Shown here: positions 24,432-34,579 of the stretch, piece after piece
How the letters are laid out: the number at the start of each line of letters is the position of its first letter
Numbering within the stretch: the stretch's first letter is position 1
From: Lachnospiraceae bacterium
GTDB lineage: Bacteria > Bacillota > Clostridia > Lachnospirales > Lachnospiraceae
NCBI GenBank assembly: GCA_024698075.1
Contig: JAILRP010000068.1
Span: 1-53,123, forward strand
Reading direction: 5' to 3'
Length of the DNA stretch: 53,123 bases
Position numbers and translations under genes: made by a program
Notes under the pieces: model-generated
What the model was told of the DNA's origin: nothing
The model's database searches: none
Seen by the model: only the letters and a program-made list of their open reading frames with translations

Positions 24432-26567
24432 ATGAAAGAATTTGGCAATAAGGAATACTATGTTAACAGGGAGCTTTCGTGGCTGATGTTCGACGAGAGG
24501 GTGCTCGGCGAGGCGACCGATACATCGAATCCGCTCATGGAAAGGCTCAAGTTCCTGTCGATAACGGCATCCAACCTTGATGAGTTCTTCATGGTCAGGG
24601 TGGCGTCGCTCATCGACATGCAGCATGCAGGCTACAGCAAGAAGGACATCGCGGGGCTCACCGCGGATGAGCAGCTGTCCCTGATTTCGAAGAAGACGCA
24701 CGAGCTTGTGGACACCCAGTATTTTGTCCTGATGCATACGCTTCTGCCGCTCCTCGGCGCTGAAGGCATAGAGCTCATCACGGCCCACGAGGATCTGTCT
24801 CCCGACGAGGCGGCATACGTTGACAGATATTTTGAGGAAGAGGTCTATCCGGTGCTGACACCGATGGCGGTAGACTCGTCAAGGCCGTTCCCGCTCGTTA
24901 GGAACCAGACGCTGAACATCGGCGCCCTCATCGGCAAGAAGGGTGAGGATTCCCGTGATTTTGCGACGGTACAGGTGCCCGGCGTTCTTGACCGTGTAGT
25001 CGAGATACCGCCCGAGTATACGTATTCGGACGATACGAGAACTTTCATCCTTCTCGAGGAGATTATAGAGCGCAACATGCACAAGCTTTTCCTCAATTAT
25101 GACGTGTTCTGCGCATATCCTTACAGGATAATGAGAAACGCCGACCTTACGATCGATGAGGAGGAGGCCGCAGATCTTCTCAAAGAGATCGAAAAGCAGA
25201 TAAAGAGGCGCCAGTGGGGAGAAGTCATAAGGCTCGAGGTCGCAGACGACATCGATCCGGGACTCATGGAGATACTGAAGAAGGAACTTTCGGTAAGGGG
25301 TGACAGCATCTACCGCATCCCCGGCCCCATCGACCTTACTTTCCTGATGAAGATGTACGCCTTCCCGGGATTCGAACGACTCAAGAGGAAAGACCATGTC
25401 CCGAAGCCCGTCAGGGAGATCAATGACGGTGCGGACATCTTCGAAGCGATAAGGAACCATGACATACTGATGCACCATCCGTACCAGTCCTTCGACCCGG
25501 TCATAGATTTCGTAAAGAGCGCGGCAAAGGATCCGGACGTTCTGGCCATAAAGCAGACGCTCTACCGCGTCAGCGGAAATTCGCCGATAATCGCGGCTCT
25601 TGAGGAAGCCGCCGAGAACGGAAAGCAGGTCACGGTGCTCGTGGAACTGAAGGCAAGGTTTGACGAGGAGCACAACATCATATGGGCACGCCGCCTTGAG
25701 AAAGCCGGGTGCCACGTCATCTACGGACTCGTAGGCCTCAAGACGCACTGCAAGATAATGCTCGTTGTGCGCCGCGAGGAAGACGGCATACGCCGCTATG
25801 TGCATCTCGGTACCGGAAACTATAACGACAGCACCGCAAAGCTCTATACGGACTTAGGGCTCTTAACGTGTGCCGAGCAGATAGGCGAGGATGCGACCGC
25901 TGTGTTCAACATGCTGAGCGGATATTCGGAGCCTCTCTACTGGAACCGCCTGTCACTCGCGCCGCTCTGGCTCAAGGACCGGTTCCTGCACCTCATCGGA
26001 AGGGAAGCCGCAAATGCGCGTGAGGGCAAGAAGTCACACATCATTGCAAAAGTCAATTCGATATGCGACAGGGAAGTCATAGAGGCGCTCTATGCAGCCT
26101 CGTGTGCGGGAGTCAAGATAGAGCTCATAGTGCGGGGCATTTGCTGCCTGAAGCCCGGAATAAAGGGCGTCTCGGAAAATATTACGGTCAGGAGCATAGT
26201 GGGCGATTATCTCGAGCACAGCCGTATATTCTATTTCGAAAATGCCGGAAACAGCGAGGTCTACTGCGGATCGAGCGACTGGATGCCTAGAAATCTGCTT
26301 CGTCGTGTGGAGATAATGTTCCCGATACTTGACGAACAGCTGAAGAAGAAGGTAATCTATATACTCGCGACACTCCTTTCCGACAATGTCAAGGCAAGGG
26401 TGGAGCTTTCCGACGGAACATACGAGCGTGCCGAGAGGCGTGGGGGCGACATGATATGTGCCCAGAACGTATTCTGCGATGTGGCGGACAATGAAGCGTC
26501 ATTAAAGGATCCTGTGGAGAACAGCAGGGTCTTCATACCTATAGAAGGAGGGAACATGAATGTTTGA
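24432..26567 (+). CDS. ppk1: Polyphosphate kinase 1
   Basis: A 711-residue PPK1, which reversibly builds polyphosphate from ATP. The N-terminal domain starts YYVNRELSWLMFDERVL, with the ATP-contacting ITASNLDEFFMVRVA near 40. The kinase core holds AIKQTLYRVSGNSPI near 378, VELKARFDEEHNI near 405, and the autophosphorylated His at about residue 458 in VHLGTGNYN; a second conserved region is CCLKPGIKGVSENI and the C-terminal SSDWMPRNL. All catalytic motifs look intact. It overlaps the following 85-codon gene by 8 bases. With ppx it forms the synthesis/breakdown pair for polyphosphate. Confidence 0.96.
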   Translation: MKEFGNKEYYVNRELSWLMFDERVLGEATDTSNPLMERLKFLSITASNLDEFFMVRVASLIDMQHAGYSKKDIAGLTADEQLSLISKKTHELVDTQYFVLMHTLLPLLGAEGIELITAHEDLSPDEAAYVDRYFEEEVYPVLTPMAVDSSRPFPLVRNQTLNIGALIGKKGEDSRDFATVQVPGVLDRVVEIPPEYTYSDDTRTFILLEEIIERNMHKLFLNYDVFCAYPYRIMRNADLTIDEEEAADLLKEIEKQIKRRQWGEVIRLEVADDIDPGLMEILKKELSVRGDSIYRIPGPIDLTFLMKMYAFPGFERLKRKDHVPKPVREINDGADIFEAIRNHDILMHHPYQSFDPVIDFVKSAAKDPDVLAIKQTLYRVSGNSPIIAALEEAAENGKQVTVLVELKARFDEEHNIIWARRLEKAGCHVIYGLVGLKTHCKIMLVVRREEDGIRRYVHLGTGNYNDSTAKLYTDLGLLTCAEQIGEDATAVFNMLSGYSEPLYWNRLSLAPLWLKDRFLHLIGREAANAREGKKSHIIAKVNSICDREVIEALYAASCAGVKIELIVRGICCLKPGIKGVSENITVRSIVGDYLEHSRIFYFENAGNSEVYCGSSDWMPRNLLRRVEIMFPILDEQLKKKVIYILATLLSDNVKARVELSDGTYERAERRGGDMICAQNVFCDVADNEASLKDPVENSRVFIPIEGGNMNV

Positions 26568-26817
26568 TAAGGATGTGATCAATTATTTCCTGGATAATCA
26601 GGGGAGGCTCTTTGACGAGGATGTTGCGTCAACGCCTGAGGAGGCGCAGGATTTTCTCGAGGATTCCATGTCGGTCGTTGTCGATACCATCGAAGAGGTC
26701 ATAGAATATTTCGATGAGATGGGAGTGGACACGGACGGACTCTCCGAAGAGGAGATAGAGCAGCAGGCGGAAGTGTTCACGTTGCCTGACGAACGCTATC
26801 TGGTCGTTAATTCATGA
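26560..26817 (+). CDS. Small acidic protein coupled to ppk
   Basis: An 85-residue protein I do not recognise. It is extremely acidic: 26 Asp/Glu against 3 Lys/Arg. The pattern MFDKDVINYFLDNQGRLF, then an acidic helix-rich middle, then TLPDERYLVVNS suggests a small helical protein with no membrane segment or Cys. The ATG lies inside the last codons of ppk (8-base overlap) with GAAGGAGGG eight bases upstream, so it is well translated and coupled to ppk. Its position suggests a role with polyphosphate or with Ppk, but its charge makes direct polyphosphate binding unlikely (inference). Confidence 0.8.
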   Translation: MFDKDVINYFLDNQGRLFDEDVASTPEEAQDFLEDSMSVVVDTIEEVIEYFDEMGVDTDGLSEEEIEQQAEVFTLPDERYLVVNS

Positions 26818-26866
26818 CAGGGTAAAAGCGGACAGTTCCTGCACCGCTTCGAAGGAGAAACATAAA

Positions 26867-28493
<1,627 letters not shown>

Positions 28494-28504
<11 letters not shown>

Positions 28505-29318
28505 GATACTGTTTGCCGATCTTGACGGAACCCTGCTCGATGATAAAAAGAACGTGAGCGGCAGGGACCTTGAGTCGATAAATGAAATGCTTGCCATGGG
28601 GCACCGGTTTGTGATAGCCACGGGACGCCCGCTTTACAGCGCGAAAGTCGTAGCGCGCGAGCTTGGACTGTACCGCGGCGGGATCTTCCTTGCATGCTCG
28701 AACGGCGGGATCATATATGACTGCAGCCGCGAAGAGAAGATAAGTGAGACGGTGCTCGATACCGATACCGTCAGGATAATGTTTGAAGCCGCACTGTCCG
28801 AGGATCTGTCAGTTCACACTTACACCGACGACAATGTCGTGTCCGTTAAGAAGACGCGTGAGATAGAAGTCTATACGGCTGCGATAAAGATGCCTTTCCG
28901 GATGCTTGAGAGGATCCCCGAGGATCTGCCGGGTCCTCCGCCCAAGCTCATCGTCATGTCGATAAAGGATAGCAGCAGGCATATACTCGAGGATTTTGAA
29001 GAGCGTCACCGCCATATCGCGGATGGCAGGACTCAGAGCGTATTTTCAAATGACTACCTGCTCGAATATCTTCCGCTCGGAGTGTCAAAGGGCAATGCCG
29101 TAAGGAAACTGTGCGGTCTTCTTGATGTTCCGATAGAGGATTCGGTGGCGGCAGGGGATGAGGCAAACGACATCCCGATGCTTGAAGCCGCGGGCATCGG
29201 GGCGGTCATGAGAAACGGCACCGACGAGGCAAAATCGCACGCCGACTATGTCACGGAGCGCACAAACAATGAAAGCGGCATATCCGAGATCATTGAGAAG
29301 TTCATAAAAGTATTGTAG
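28494..29318 (+). CDS. Cof-type HAD phosphatase
   Basis: A 274-residue HAD-IIB phosphatase. Motif I is FADLDGTLLDDKK (nucleophile Asp near residue 8), motif II is VIATGRPLYSA, the conserved Lys is in LEYLPLGVSKGNAV, and motif IV is VAAGDEANDIPMLEAAG. Relatives dephosphorylate sugar phosphates or pyridoxal phosphate; the substrate is not predictable. The ATG at 28494 lies inside the end of the ABC-F gene (11-base overlap) with AAGGAAG before it; an upstream ATG at 28437 would add 19 residues unlike the family. The -35 of the next promoter overlaps its stop. Confidence 0.92.
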
Positions 29319-29342
29319 TTTCGGCACTTTAGGGTGTATAAT
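29313..29342 (+). promoter_or_regulatory. Promoter of the SH3 protein gene
   Basis: TTGTAG (29313-29318), an 18-base spacer and a perfect TATAAT (29337-29342). A 6-bp hairpin, TGTCAG/CTGACA (29347-29366), would form at the start of the transcript. Confidence 0.6.
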
Positions 29343-29397
29343 ATTTTGTCAGGGAAATATCTGACAGTGCATATATATCTTATAAAGGAGAAATAAA

Positions 29398-30468
29398 GTG
29401 AGAAAACAAAACAGCATCATCAGAATACTGATCTTTGTGTTTGCGGTACTGATCGCACTTCTCGTGATCGTCGGGAGCGTATATCTCGTTTCGGCGTCCA
29501 AGAAGCTGAAGAGCATCCAGCTCCAGCCGGAGTTCTCGGAAACATCGCTTGAAGTCGGTACCCAGTACACGTTCTCGATCAATACAACGCCGGGCAAGGC
29601 CAGCATCAAGAAGGCAACGGCAGTGGTCGATGATCCCACAAGCTCATTCGAGATAAATGACAGCGGCAAGGCAGTTCTCACGACCGGCATGACGGAAGGA
29701 AACGTAACCGTATATGTTGAGTGCAAGGGCATCAAGAGCCAGGTCCTTTCGTTTAGCGTCGTCGATTCCGTGGCGCGTGCCCAGGCGGAAGCTGCGGCAC
29801 AGGCCGAGGCACAGAAACAGGCCGAGGAGGAAGCTGCGGCAGCCGAGGAAGCCCAGGCGGAAGCGGCCGTCAAGAAATATGTCAAGGCTACCGGAGATGA
29901 TGTCAACATAAGGTCAACGAACAGCACGGACGGAGATGTGCTCGGCAAGGCCAAGAAGGGCGACATGTTTGAGAAGGTGGAGGATGTTGACGACTGGACA
30001 CATATCAAGTACAAGGATCAGGATGGATACATGAAGAGTGAATTCCTGACCGAGATATCCGAGGAAGAGTACCAGCAGGGTCCTACCGAGGAAGACAAGA
30101 AGACTGAAGAGAATAAGAAAGAAGAAAAGAAGGAAGAGAAGAAGCCCGAAGAGAACAACAACACCGAAAATACGGAGACAAACACTCAGGCCACCCAGAC
30201 TAAGGAGGAGGCAGAGGCAAAGGCAAAGGCCGATGCCGAGAAGCAGGCTGCGGAAGAGCTTGCGGCACAGCAGGCGGCTGCGGCAGCTGCGGCGGCAGCA
30301 GGCTACAACTTAAACGGCCTTCAGGTCACTGCGGCCGAGTATAAGGCACTTCTTGATGAGTGGAGATGGGCTACGGAGCACGGAACCGATGAGGAGGCAA
30401 AGGAATACGTCCTCCACCACAATTCTTCCGAGCTCGAGAATCTGCTCAAGCAGAAAGGGCTTCGCTAA
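29398..30468 (+). CDS. Membrane-anchored SH3 protein with coiled coil
   Basis: A 356-residue protein starting with GTG (AAAGGAG seven bases before). One N-terminal membrane helix (about 8-32) serves as anchor; the rest is outside. Residues 40-125 look like an Ig-like beta domain (SLEVGTQYTFSINTTPGKASIKK). An Ala/Glu/Gln-rich coiled coil spans about 125-158, an SH3b domain about 160-220 (GDDVNIRSTNSTDGDVLGKAKKGD, DWTHIKYKDQDGYMKSEFL), then a charged Lys/Glu-rich tract, a second Ala-rich helix and a C-terminal helical part. SH3b domains usually bind peptidoglycan, so wall attachment is likely. It has its own promoter and terminator. Confidence 0.87.
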   Translation: MRKQNSIIRILIFVFAVLIALLVIVGSVYLVSASKKLKSIQLQPEFSETSLEVGTQYTFSINTTPGKASIKKATAVVDDPTSSFEINDSGKAVLTTGMTEGNVTVYVECKGIKSQVLSFSVVDSVARAQAEAAAQAEAQKQAEEEAAAAEEAQAEAAVKKYVKATGDDVNIRSTNSTDGDVLGKAKKGDMFEKVEDVDDWTHIKYKDQDGYMKSEFLTEISEEEYQQGPTEEDKKTEENKKEEKKEEKKPEENNNTENTETNTQATQTKEEAEAKAKADAEKQAAEELAAQQAAAAAAAAAGYNLNGLQVTAAEYKALLDEWRWATEHGTDEEAKEYVLHHNSSELENLLKQKGLR

Positions 30469-30490
30469 TAAAGCATAAGGGATTTTTTAA

Positions 30491-30517
30491 GGGACCGGAT
30501 TGACCGGTCCCTTTTTT
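30491..30517 (+). terminator. Terminator of the SH3 protein gene
   Basis: GGGACCGG (30491-30498) and CCGGTCCC (30504-30511) form a perfect 8-bp stem with a 5-base loop, followed by six Ts. Confidence 0.93.
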
Positions 30518-30563
30518 GTAAAGTCAATGAGTACGCATCGGCTTTTCGCTCATCTGCTCAGCA

Positions 30564-31988
30564 TCATCCGTGAGATATCAGCTTCCCGTACTCTGCCTCG
30601 TCGATATGGTATCTCTTCCTTAAGATGAGATATGAGATGATTATGGCTGCAACGGGAATGCCGATCATGCCTGCCCTGAAGAGCAGCCTCTGCATGGAAG
30701 TCACATCCGCAAGATATCCGTTTGCGGATGCGAGGGCGGTTTCCTTTGTGATGTCACCGCGGCTCACATCGATCTCAAGGGCGCTTATCCTGCTGGTCTT
30801 GGCATAGATCCCGCTGGCGATAAGGACAAGCGTGGACAGGCCCTGATTGAGCCCTCCGGCAAGCTTGACGCTGAAGGAGCGGACGGCTGAGATGACTGAA
30901 TCATGCCGCTCGCCAAATCTTGCCTCGTCATATTCTATAGTGTTGTTTATCATGACGACAAGCGTCGCATTCATAAGCCCCTGGAAAAAGAAGATAAGGA
31001 ATCCTATGGCGTTCAGAAGGATGATGTTCCTCGGGAGCACATAGCCGAACGAAAAGAACGCCGCATATCCTATCATCAGCCCGATAAAGCATGCACGCAG
31101 TATCTGCTCCCGCTTAAAGTGCTTTGCGACGGACGCATAGCTTGCCTGCGAGATGAGCATTCCGAGCCCGTACATTACGGTGAATACAAACACAAGGTCG
31201 CCGCTTTCCGAATATCCGAATTCGATATAGAAGAAGTTGACGCCGAAAACTATGAGCAGGTTGAAGGCGATGTTGAAGAAGATGTTGGCTATGCCTGCGG
31301 CCACCAGCTGGTCGTTTCTCGCAAATATCCTGTACATGTCTTTCAGTGAGAGCTTATCCTCCCGTTCGGTCCGGCCGCGTTCCCTGATCCCGAAAGCGGT
31401 CAGCATCTGGAAGGCGATGAGCCCGAGCCCGACAACGAGTGCCACGGTGCGGTATGCGCTTACCGCATTACCCGCGATGACGATGGGAACTATCCCTGCC
31501 ACCGCAAACTGACCCATGCATATGAAAACGCTCATGACCGAGACCAGGCTGTCCCTCACCTTGGGATCCGAACTGAAGGTCGGAAGTGCGCCCCAGTACG
31601 AAATGTCGTTCATCGTATAGGTCATGCCCCAGAGCAGGTAGAACAGGCTGTAGAATGCCACGAAGCCCCATCCCGAAGGCCTTATCGTAAACAGGCAGAC
31701 AATTATCACCGCATTGGATATCGCTCCGATGAGTATCCAGGGCTTGAACTTGCCCATCTTAAAGTTCGTGTTCTCTATGATGATGCCCATCAGAAGGTCA
31801 TTGACCGCATCCCATACCATGCAGACGATCATTGCGGCGCTTATGGCCGCAAACTGCACGCCGGTCAGGTTCATGGTGTACTGCACATAGAGTATGAGGT
31901 ACATGCTGATCAGTGCATACGCGGCGTCCCTTCCGGTCGCACCGATGCAGTAGCACCATTTTGTCCTCTTATCAAGTGTTCCGTTCAT
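30564..31988 (-). CDS. GPH-family sugar:cation symporter
   Basis: A 474-residue membrane protein with about 12 helices, of the glycoside-pentoside-hexuronide (MelB-like) family. Typical signs: the opening WCYCIGATGRDAAYALISMYLILY, VWDAVNDLLMGIIIEN near residue 65, KFKPWILIGA, and NNTIEYDEARFGERHDSVISAVRSFSVKLAGG near 370. It imports a glycoside or oligosaccharide with a cation. The ATG at 31988 was chosen because AAAAGGGAGA stands just before it; a GTG at 32018 would add ten residues with no ribosome site. It follows the GH3 gene by 75 bases on the same strand, so the imported sugar is probably the GH3 substrate. Confidence 0.93.
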   Translation of the reverse strand: MNGTLDKRTKWCYCIGATGRDAAYALISMYLILYVQYTMNLTGVQFAAISAAMIVCMVWDAVNDLLMGIIIENTNFKMGKFKPWILIGAISNAVIIVCLFTIRPSGWGFVAFYSLFYLLWGMTYTMNDISYWGALPTFSSDPKVRDSLVSVMSVFICMGQFAVAGIVPIVIAGNAVSAYRTVALVVGLGLIAFQMLTAFGIRERGRTEREDKLSLKDMYRIFARNDQLVAAGIANIFFNIAFNLLIVFGVNFFYIEFGYSESGDLVFVFTVMYGLGMLISQASYASVAKHFKREQILRACFIGLMIGYAAFFSFGYVLPRNIILLNAIGFLIFFFQGLMNATLVVMINNTIEYDEARFGERHDSVISAVRSFSVKLAGGLNQGLSTLVLIASGIYAKTSRISALEIDVSRGDITKETALASANGYLADVTSMQRLLFRAGMIGIPVAAIIISYLILRKRYHIDEAEYGKLISHG

Positions 31989-32063
31989 TGCCAGTCTCCC
32001 TTTTATCGCTTTTTTCACTTCGGAGCGGACAGGCCTTACAGCTCATGTCCGCCCGCTTAGTTC

Positions 32064-34382
32064 TTACCGATCCGCCGAATTAGCCGAATCTATTATCTTC
32101 TTCATCATCTTACGGCTCATGAGCCCACGGCTCTGTATGCACACGGTGTCGATGTTTCCTTCCCGTATGCCTTCAAGCATCATCCGGACCTCGGGATCGT
32201 CCGAAGACTTCAGCGGGTACATGAGTTTTGCCGCCGTGCGCGCGAATGCGAGCCATAGCCTTGCGGGAAGTGACTTTGCAGAGAGCTGTCCGAGGGAGTT
32301 CTTCGCCGAGTACTGTCCGCGCCCGGGATGCGAAAAGTCAGTGATCTCATGTGAATATATCTTTTTAAAGTTCTCATCCGAAAGCGGCACATGGCACAGC
32401 TTCAGCGGAAAGACAAGGGCTTGGCCGGAAACCGAAAGGCTCTCCTTAAGCCTTATGTCATCAAGGCTTGAGCCAACCTGTATCTCGTATTCTCCGCCGA
32501 TCACACGCCATTCTCCTTCCGAGTAAGCTGAGAACGCCCTGCTGTCAAGACGGATGCTGACTGCTTTCTTCTCGCCGGGCAAAAGATGAGTCTTCGCAAA
32601 GCCGCGAAGCTCACGGGAAGCGCGAAAATCATCGCACAGCGGATTGCGCACATAAACCTGCGATACCTCAGCTCCTTCCACGCTGCCGGTGTTCTTTACT
32701 TTAAAAGAAACATCGCAGGCGCCATCTTCCGTCCGTACAAAAAGGTCCGAATATTCAAAATCGGTATAGCTCAGTCCGTGCCCGAAACAGTAGCGTACCG
32801 GCACATTGAAAGTGTCATAGTATCTGTAGCCGGCAAAGATGCTCTCGGCATACTTTACGTCATCGGGGTGTTCACTCTGCAGGCCCTGCATTCCGAAATG
32901 CCCGTAGCTTCCGGAATCTTCCGCCCTGTATGGAATGGATTCGGCAAGCTTTCCGGATGGGCAGACATTTCCCGTTACGATATCGGCTGCAGCCGCCATG
33001 ACACCCTCACCGCCAAGATACATCTGCAGTATGGCCCTGCACTTTCCCGGAAGCTCCATGTCATAAGGCGATCCGCCGAAGGATATGAAACCGACATCAC
33101 CGGTCACCTCCAATATGCGCTTAAGGAGTGCGGCCTGATTTTCCGGAAGGGCAAAGCTTTCACGGTCGTAGCCCTCGCCTTCCGCCTCCTCGGTAAGGCC
33201 TCCGAAGAACAGTATCGGTATGTTCTTTTCCTTTGCCTTTGCCGCCGCCTCGAGCGCTTCGGCCTCGAGCGCGGGATTCCTGCGGCTGCCCACGGGGCTG
33301 TAGCCCCTGACCGTATATGTCCTGACTCCGAGGCGGGCAAATTCGGATCTGATGCGGTCAACATTTGCGGTGTTTATATGGCTGCTGCCGCCGCCCTGGA
33401 TGCGCGCATGTTCCGCAAGGGCGCCGACGAGCAGGATCTTCCGGCAGTCCTTTAAGGGAAAGAAACCGTCGTTTTTCAGAAGGACCGCACTTTCCGCGGC
33501 AATTTTCTGCGCTGACCGATGATTCCTGCTGCGTGTTTCGCCGCTGACGCTTCTTGCGCCTTCTTCCGCCTGCTTGGGATATGCGGCTGAAAGCGCATCT
33601 ATGCGTGCTACGGCCGGATCTATGTCCACAAGTCCGGCTTCGGCTTTTGACATAAGATCGTCGAAATGGTGCCCGCGGCTGTCGGGCATCTCAACATCCA
33701 TACCAGCATTTATGCAGGCAGGAAGGTCAACACATGCACCCCAGTCGCTCATGACCAGGCCGGAAAATCCCCAGCCGTTCCTGAGTATATCTGTCAGAAG
33801 ATGACGGTCTTCACAGGCGGGGATCCCGTTTATGTAATTGTATGCGCCCATGACAGCTGCGGGGGCGGATTTCTTCACGGCAGCCTCAAAAGCCGAGAGG
33901 TATATCTCGTGGAGCGCCCTGTCGTCTACCATGGAATTGGATGTCATCCGGTGGGTCTCCTGGCTGTTTGCCGCAAAATGCTTGAGGCATGCGCCGACAC
34001 CGTGCCGCTGCATTGCGTTTATGAATGCACAAGCGAGGGCTCCCGCAAGATACGGGTCCTCCGAATAGTATTCAAAATTCCGGCCGCCAAGGGGCGAACG
34101 CTTTATGTTGACGCCCGGCCCGAGAATAACTGATACTCCAAGCTCTGATGCTTCCCCGGCGATACATTCAGCCATTTCGGCTATGAGCTCCCTGTCCCAT
34201 GAGCATGCCGCGGCGCTTGCCGTGGGAAAGCAGGTAGCTTCGATGCTGTCATTGTTGCGCTCGCCGTCATCCTGGCTTCTGACTCCGTGAGGACCGTCCG
34301 AAACCCGGACAGTACCTATGTGCCAGTCCCCGAAGCCCGTCACGAGCCTGCATTTTTCCTTAAGATCTCTTTCCAAGCGCAT
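32064..34382 (-). CDS. Glycoside hydrolase family 3 (beta-glucosidase-like)
   Basis: A 772-residue GH3 enzyme. The N-terminal barrel shows VSDGPHGVR, LGPGVNIKRSPLGGRNFEYYSEDP near 110, ACLKHFAANSQETHR near 150 and the nucleophile Asp in GLVMSDWGA near 230. The C-terminal sandwich follows (ILLVGALAEHARIQGGGSSHIN near 335), with a fibronectin-III-like end (EVSQVYVRNP). The reading frame runs further upstream, but MRLERDLKEK at 34382 has GGAG before it and fits the family; the upstream part lies over the promoter. There is no signal peptide, so it works inside the cell on sugars brought in by the GPH transporter next to it. Confidence 0.94.
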   Translation of the reverse strand: MRLERDLKEKCRLVTGFGDWHIGTVRVSDGPHGVRSQDDGERNNDSIEATCFPTASAAACSWDRELIAEMAECIAGEASELGVSVILGPGVNIKRSPLGGRNFEYYSEDPYLAGALACAFINAMQRHGVGACLKHFAANSQETHRMTSNSMVDDRALHEIYLSAFEAAVKKSAPAAVMGAYNYINGIPACEDRHLLTDILRNGWGFSGLVMSDWGACVDLPACINAGMDVEMPDSRGHHFDDLMSKAEAGLVDIDPAVARIDALSAAYPKQAEEGARSVSGETRSRNHRSAQKIAAESAVLLKNDGFFPLKDCRKILLVGALAEHARIQGGGSSHINTANVDRIRSEFARLGVRTYTVRGYSPVGSRRNPALEAEALEAAAKAKEKNIPILFFGGLTEEAEGEGYDRESFALPENQAALLKRILEVTGDVGFISFGGSPYDMELPGKCRAILQMYLGGEGVMAAAADIVTGNVCPSGKLAESIPYRAEDSGSYGHFGMQGLQSEHPDDVKYAESIFAGYRYYDTFNVPVRYCFGHGLSYTDFEYSDLFVRTEDGACDVSFKVKNTGSVEGAEVSQVYVRNPLCDDFRASRELRGFAKTHLLPGEKKAVSIRLDSRAFSAYSEGEWRVIGGEYEIQVGSSLDDIRLKESLSVSGQALVFPLKLCHVPLSDENFKKIYSHEITDFSHPGRGQYSAKNSLGQLSAKSLPARLWLAFARTAAKLMYPLKSSDDPEVRMMLEGIREGNIDTVCIQSRGLMSRKMMKKIIDSANSADR

Positions 34383-34443
34383 AATCTCCGTTCTGATGAT
34401 ATGTTTTGTTTCCGTCCCTCTGAAGGCACGGATCCCATATGTG

Positions 34444-34460
34444 ATTGTAACATAATTACA
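34444..34460 (-). promoter_or_regulatory. GH3 operon promoter with overlapping operator dyad
   Basis: On the minus strand TGTTACAAT (34452-34444) is an extended -10. It lies within the dyad TGTAA-N5-TTACA (34446-34460), a placement typical of a repressor site. The protein that binds is unknown; the half-site resembles LacI-type operators but lacks the central CG. Confidence 0.5.
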
Positions 34461-34485
34461 GGCAGGGGGGAAAATCGGAAATAAC

Positions 34486-34514
34486 GTTACATCTTTCACC
34501 GCATGTGATACAAT
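34486..34514 (+). promoter_or_regulatory. Promoter of the secreted protease gene
   Basis: GTTACA (34486-34491, 4 of 6 to consensus), a 17-base spacer and TACAAT (34509-34514) preceded by TG at the extended -10 position. It lies 65 bases before the ATG and diverges from the GH3 promoter. Confidence 0.55.
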
Positions 34515-34579
34515 ATAACAAACGCATTTATTCGGAACGGCCGAAAAATATAATATCATCCGCAAGAAAGGACAGAGAC

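Noticed and set aside
25366-25380. GGATTCGAACGAC, resembling a tRNA T-arm
   Set aside because: It lies in frame within ppk and no acceptor or anticodon stem can be formed around it.
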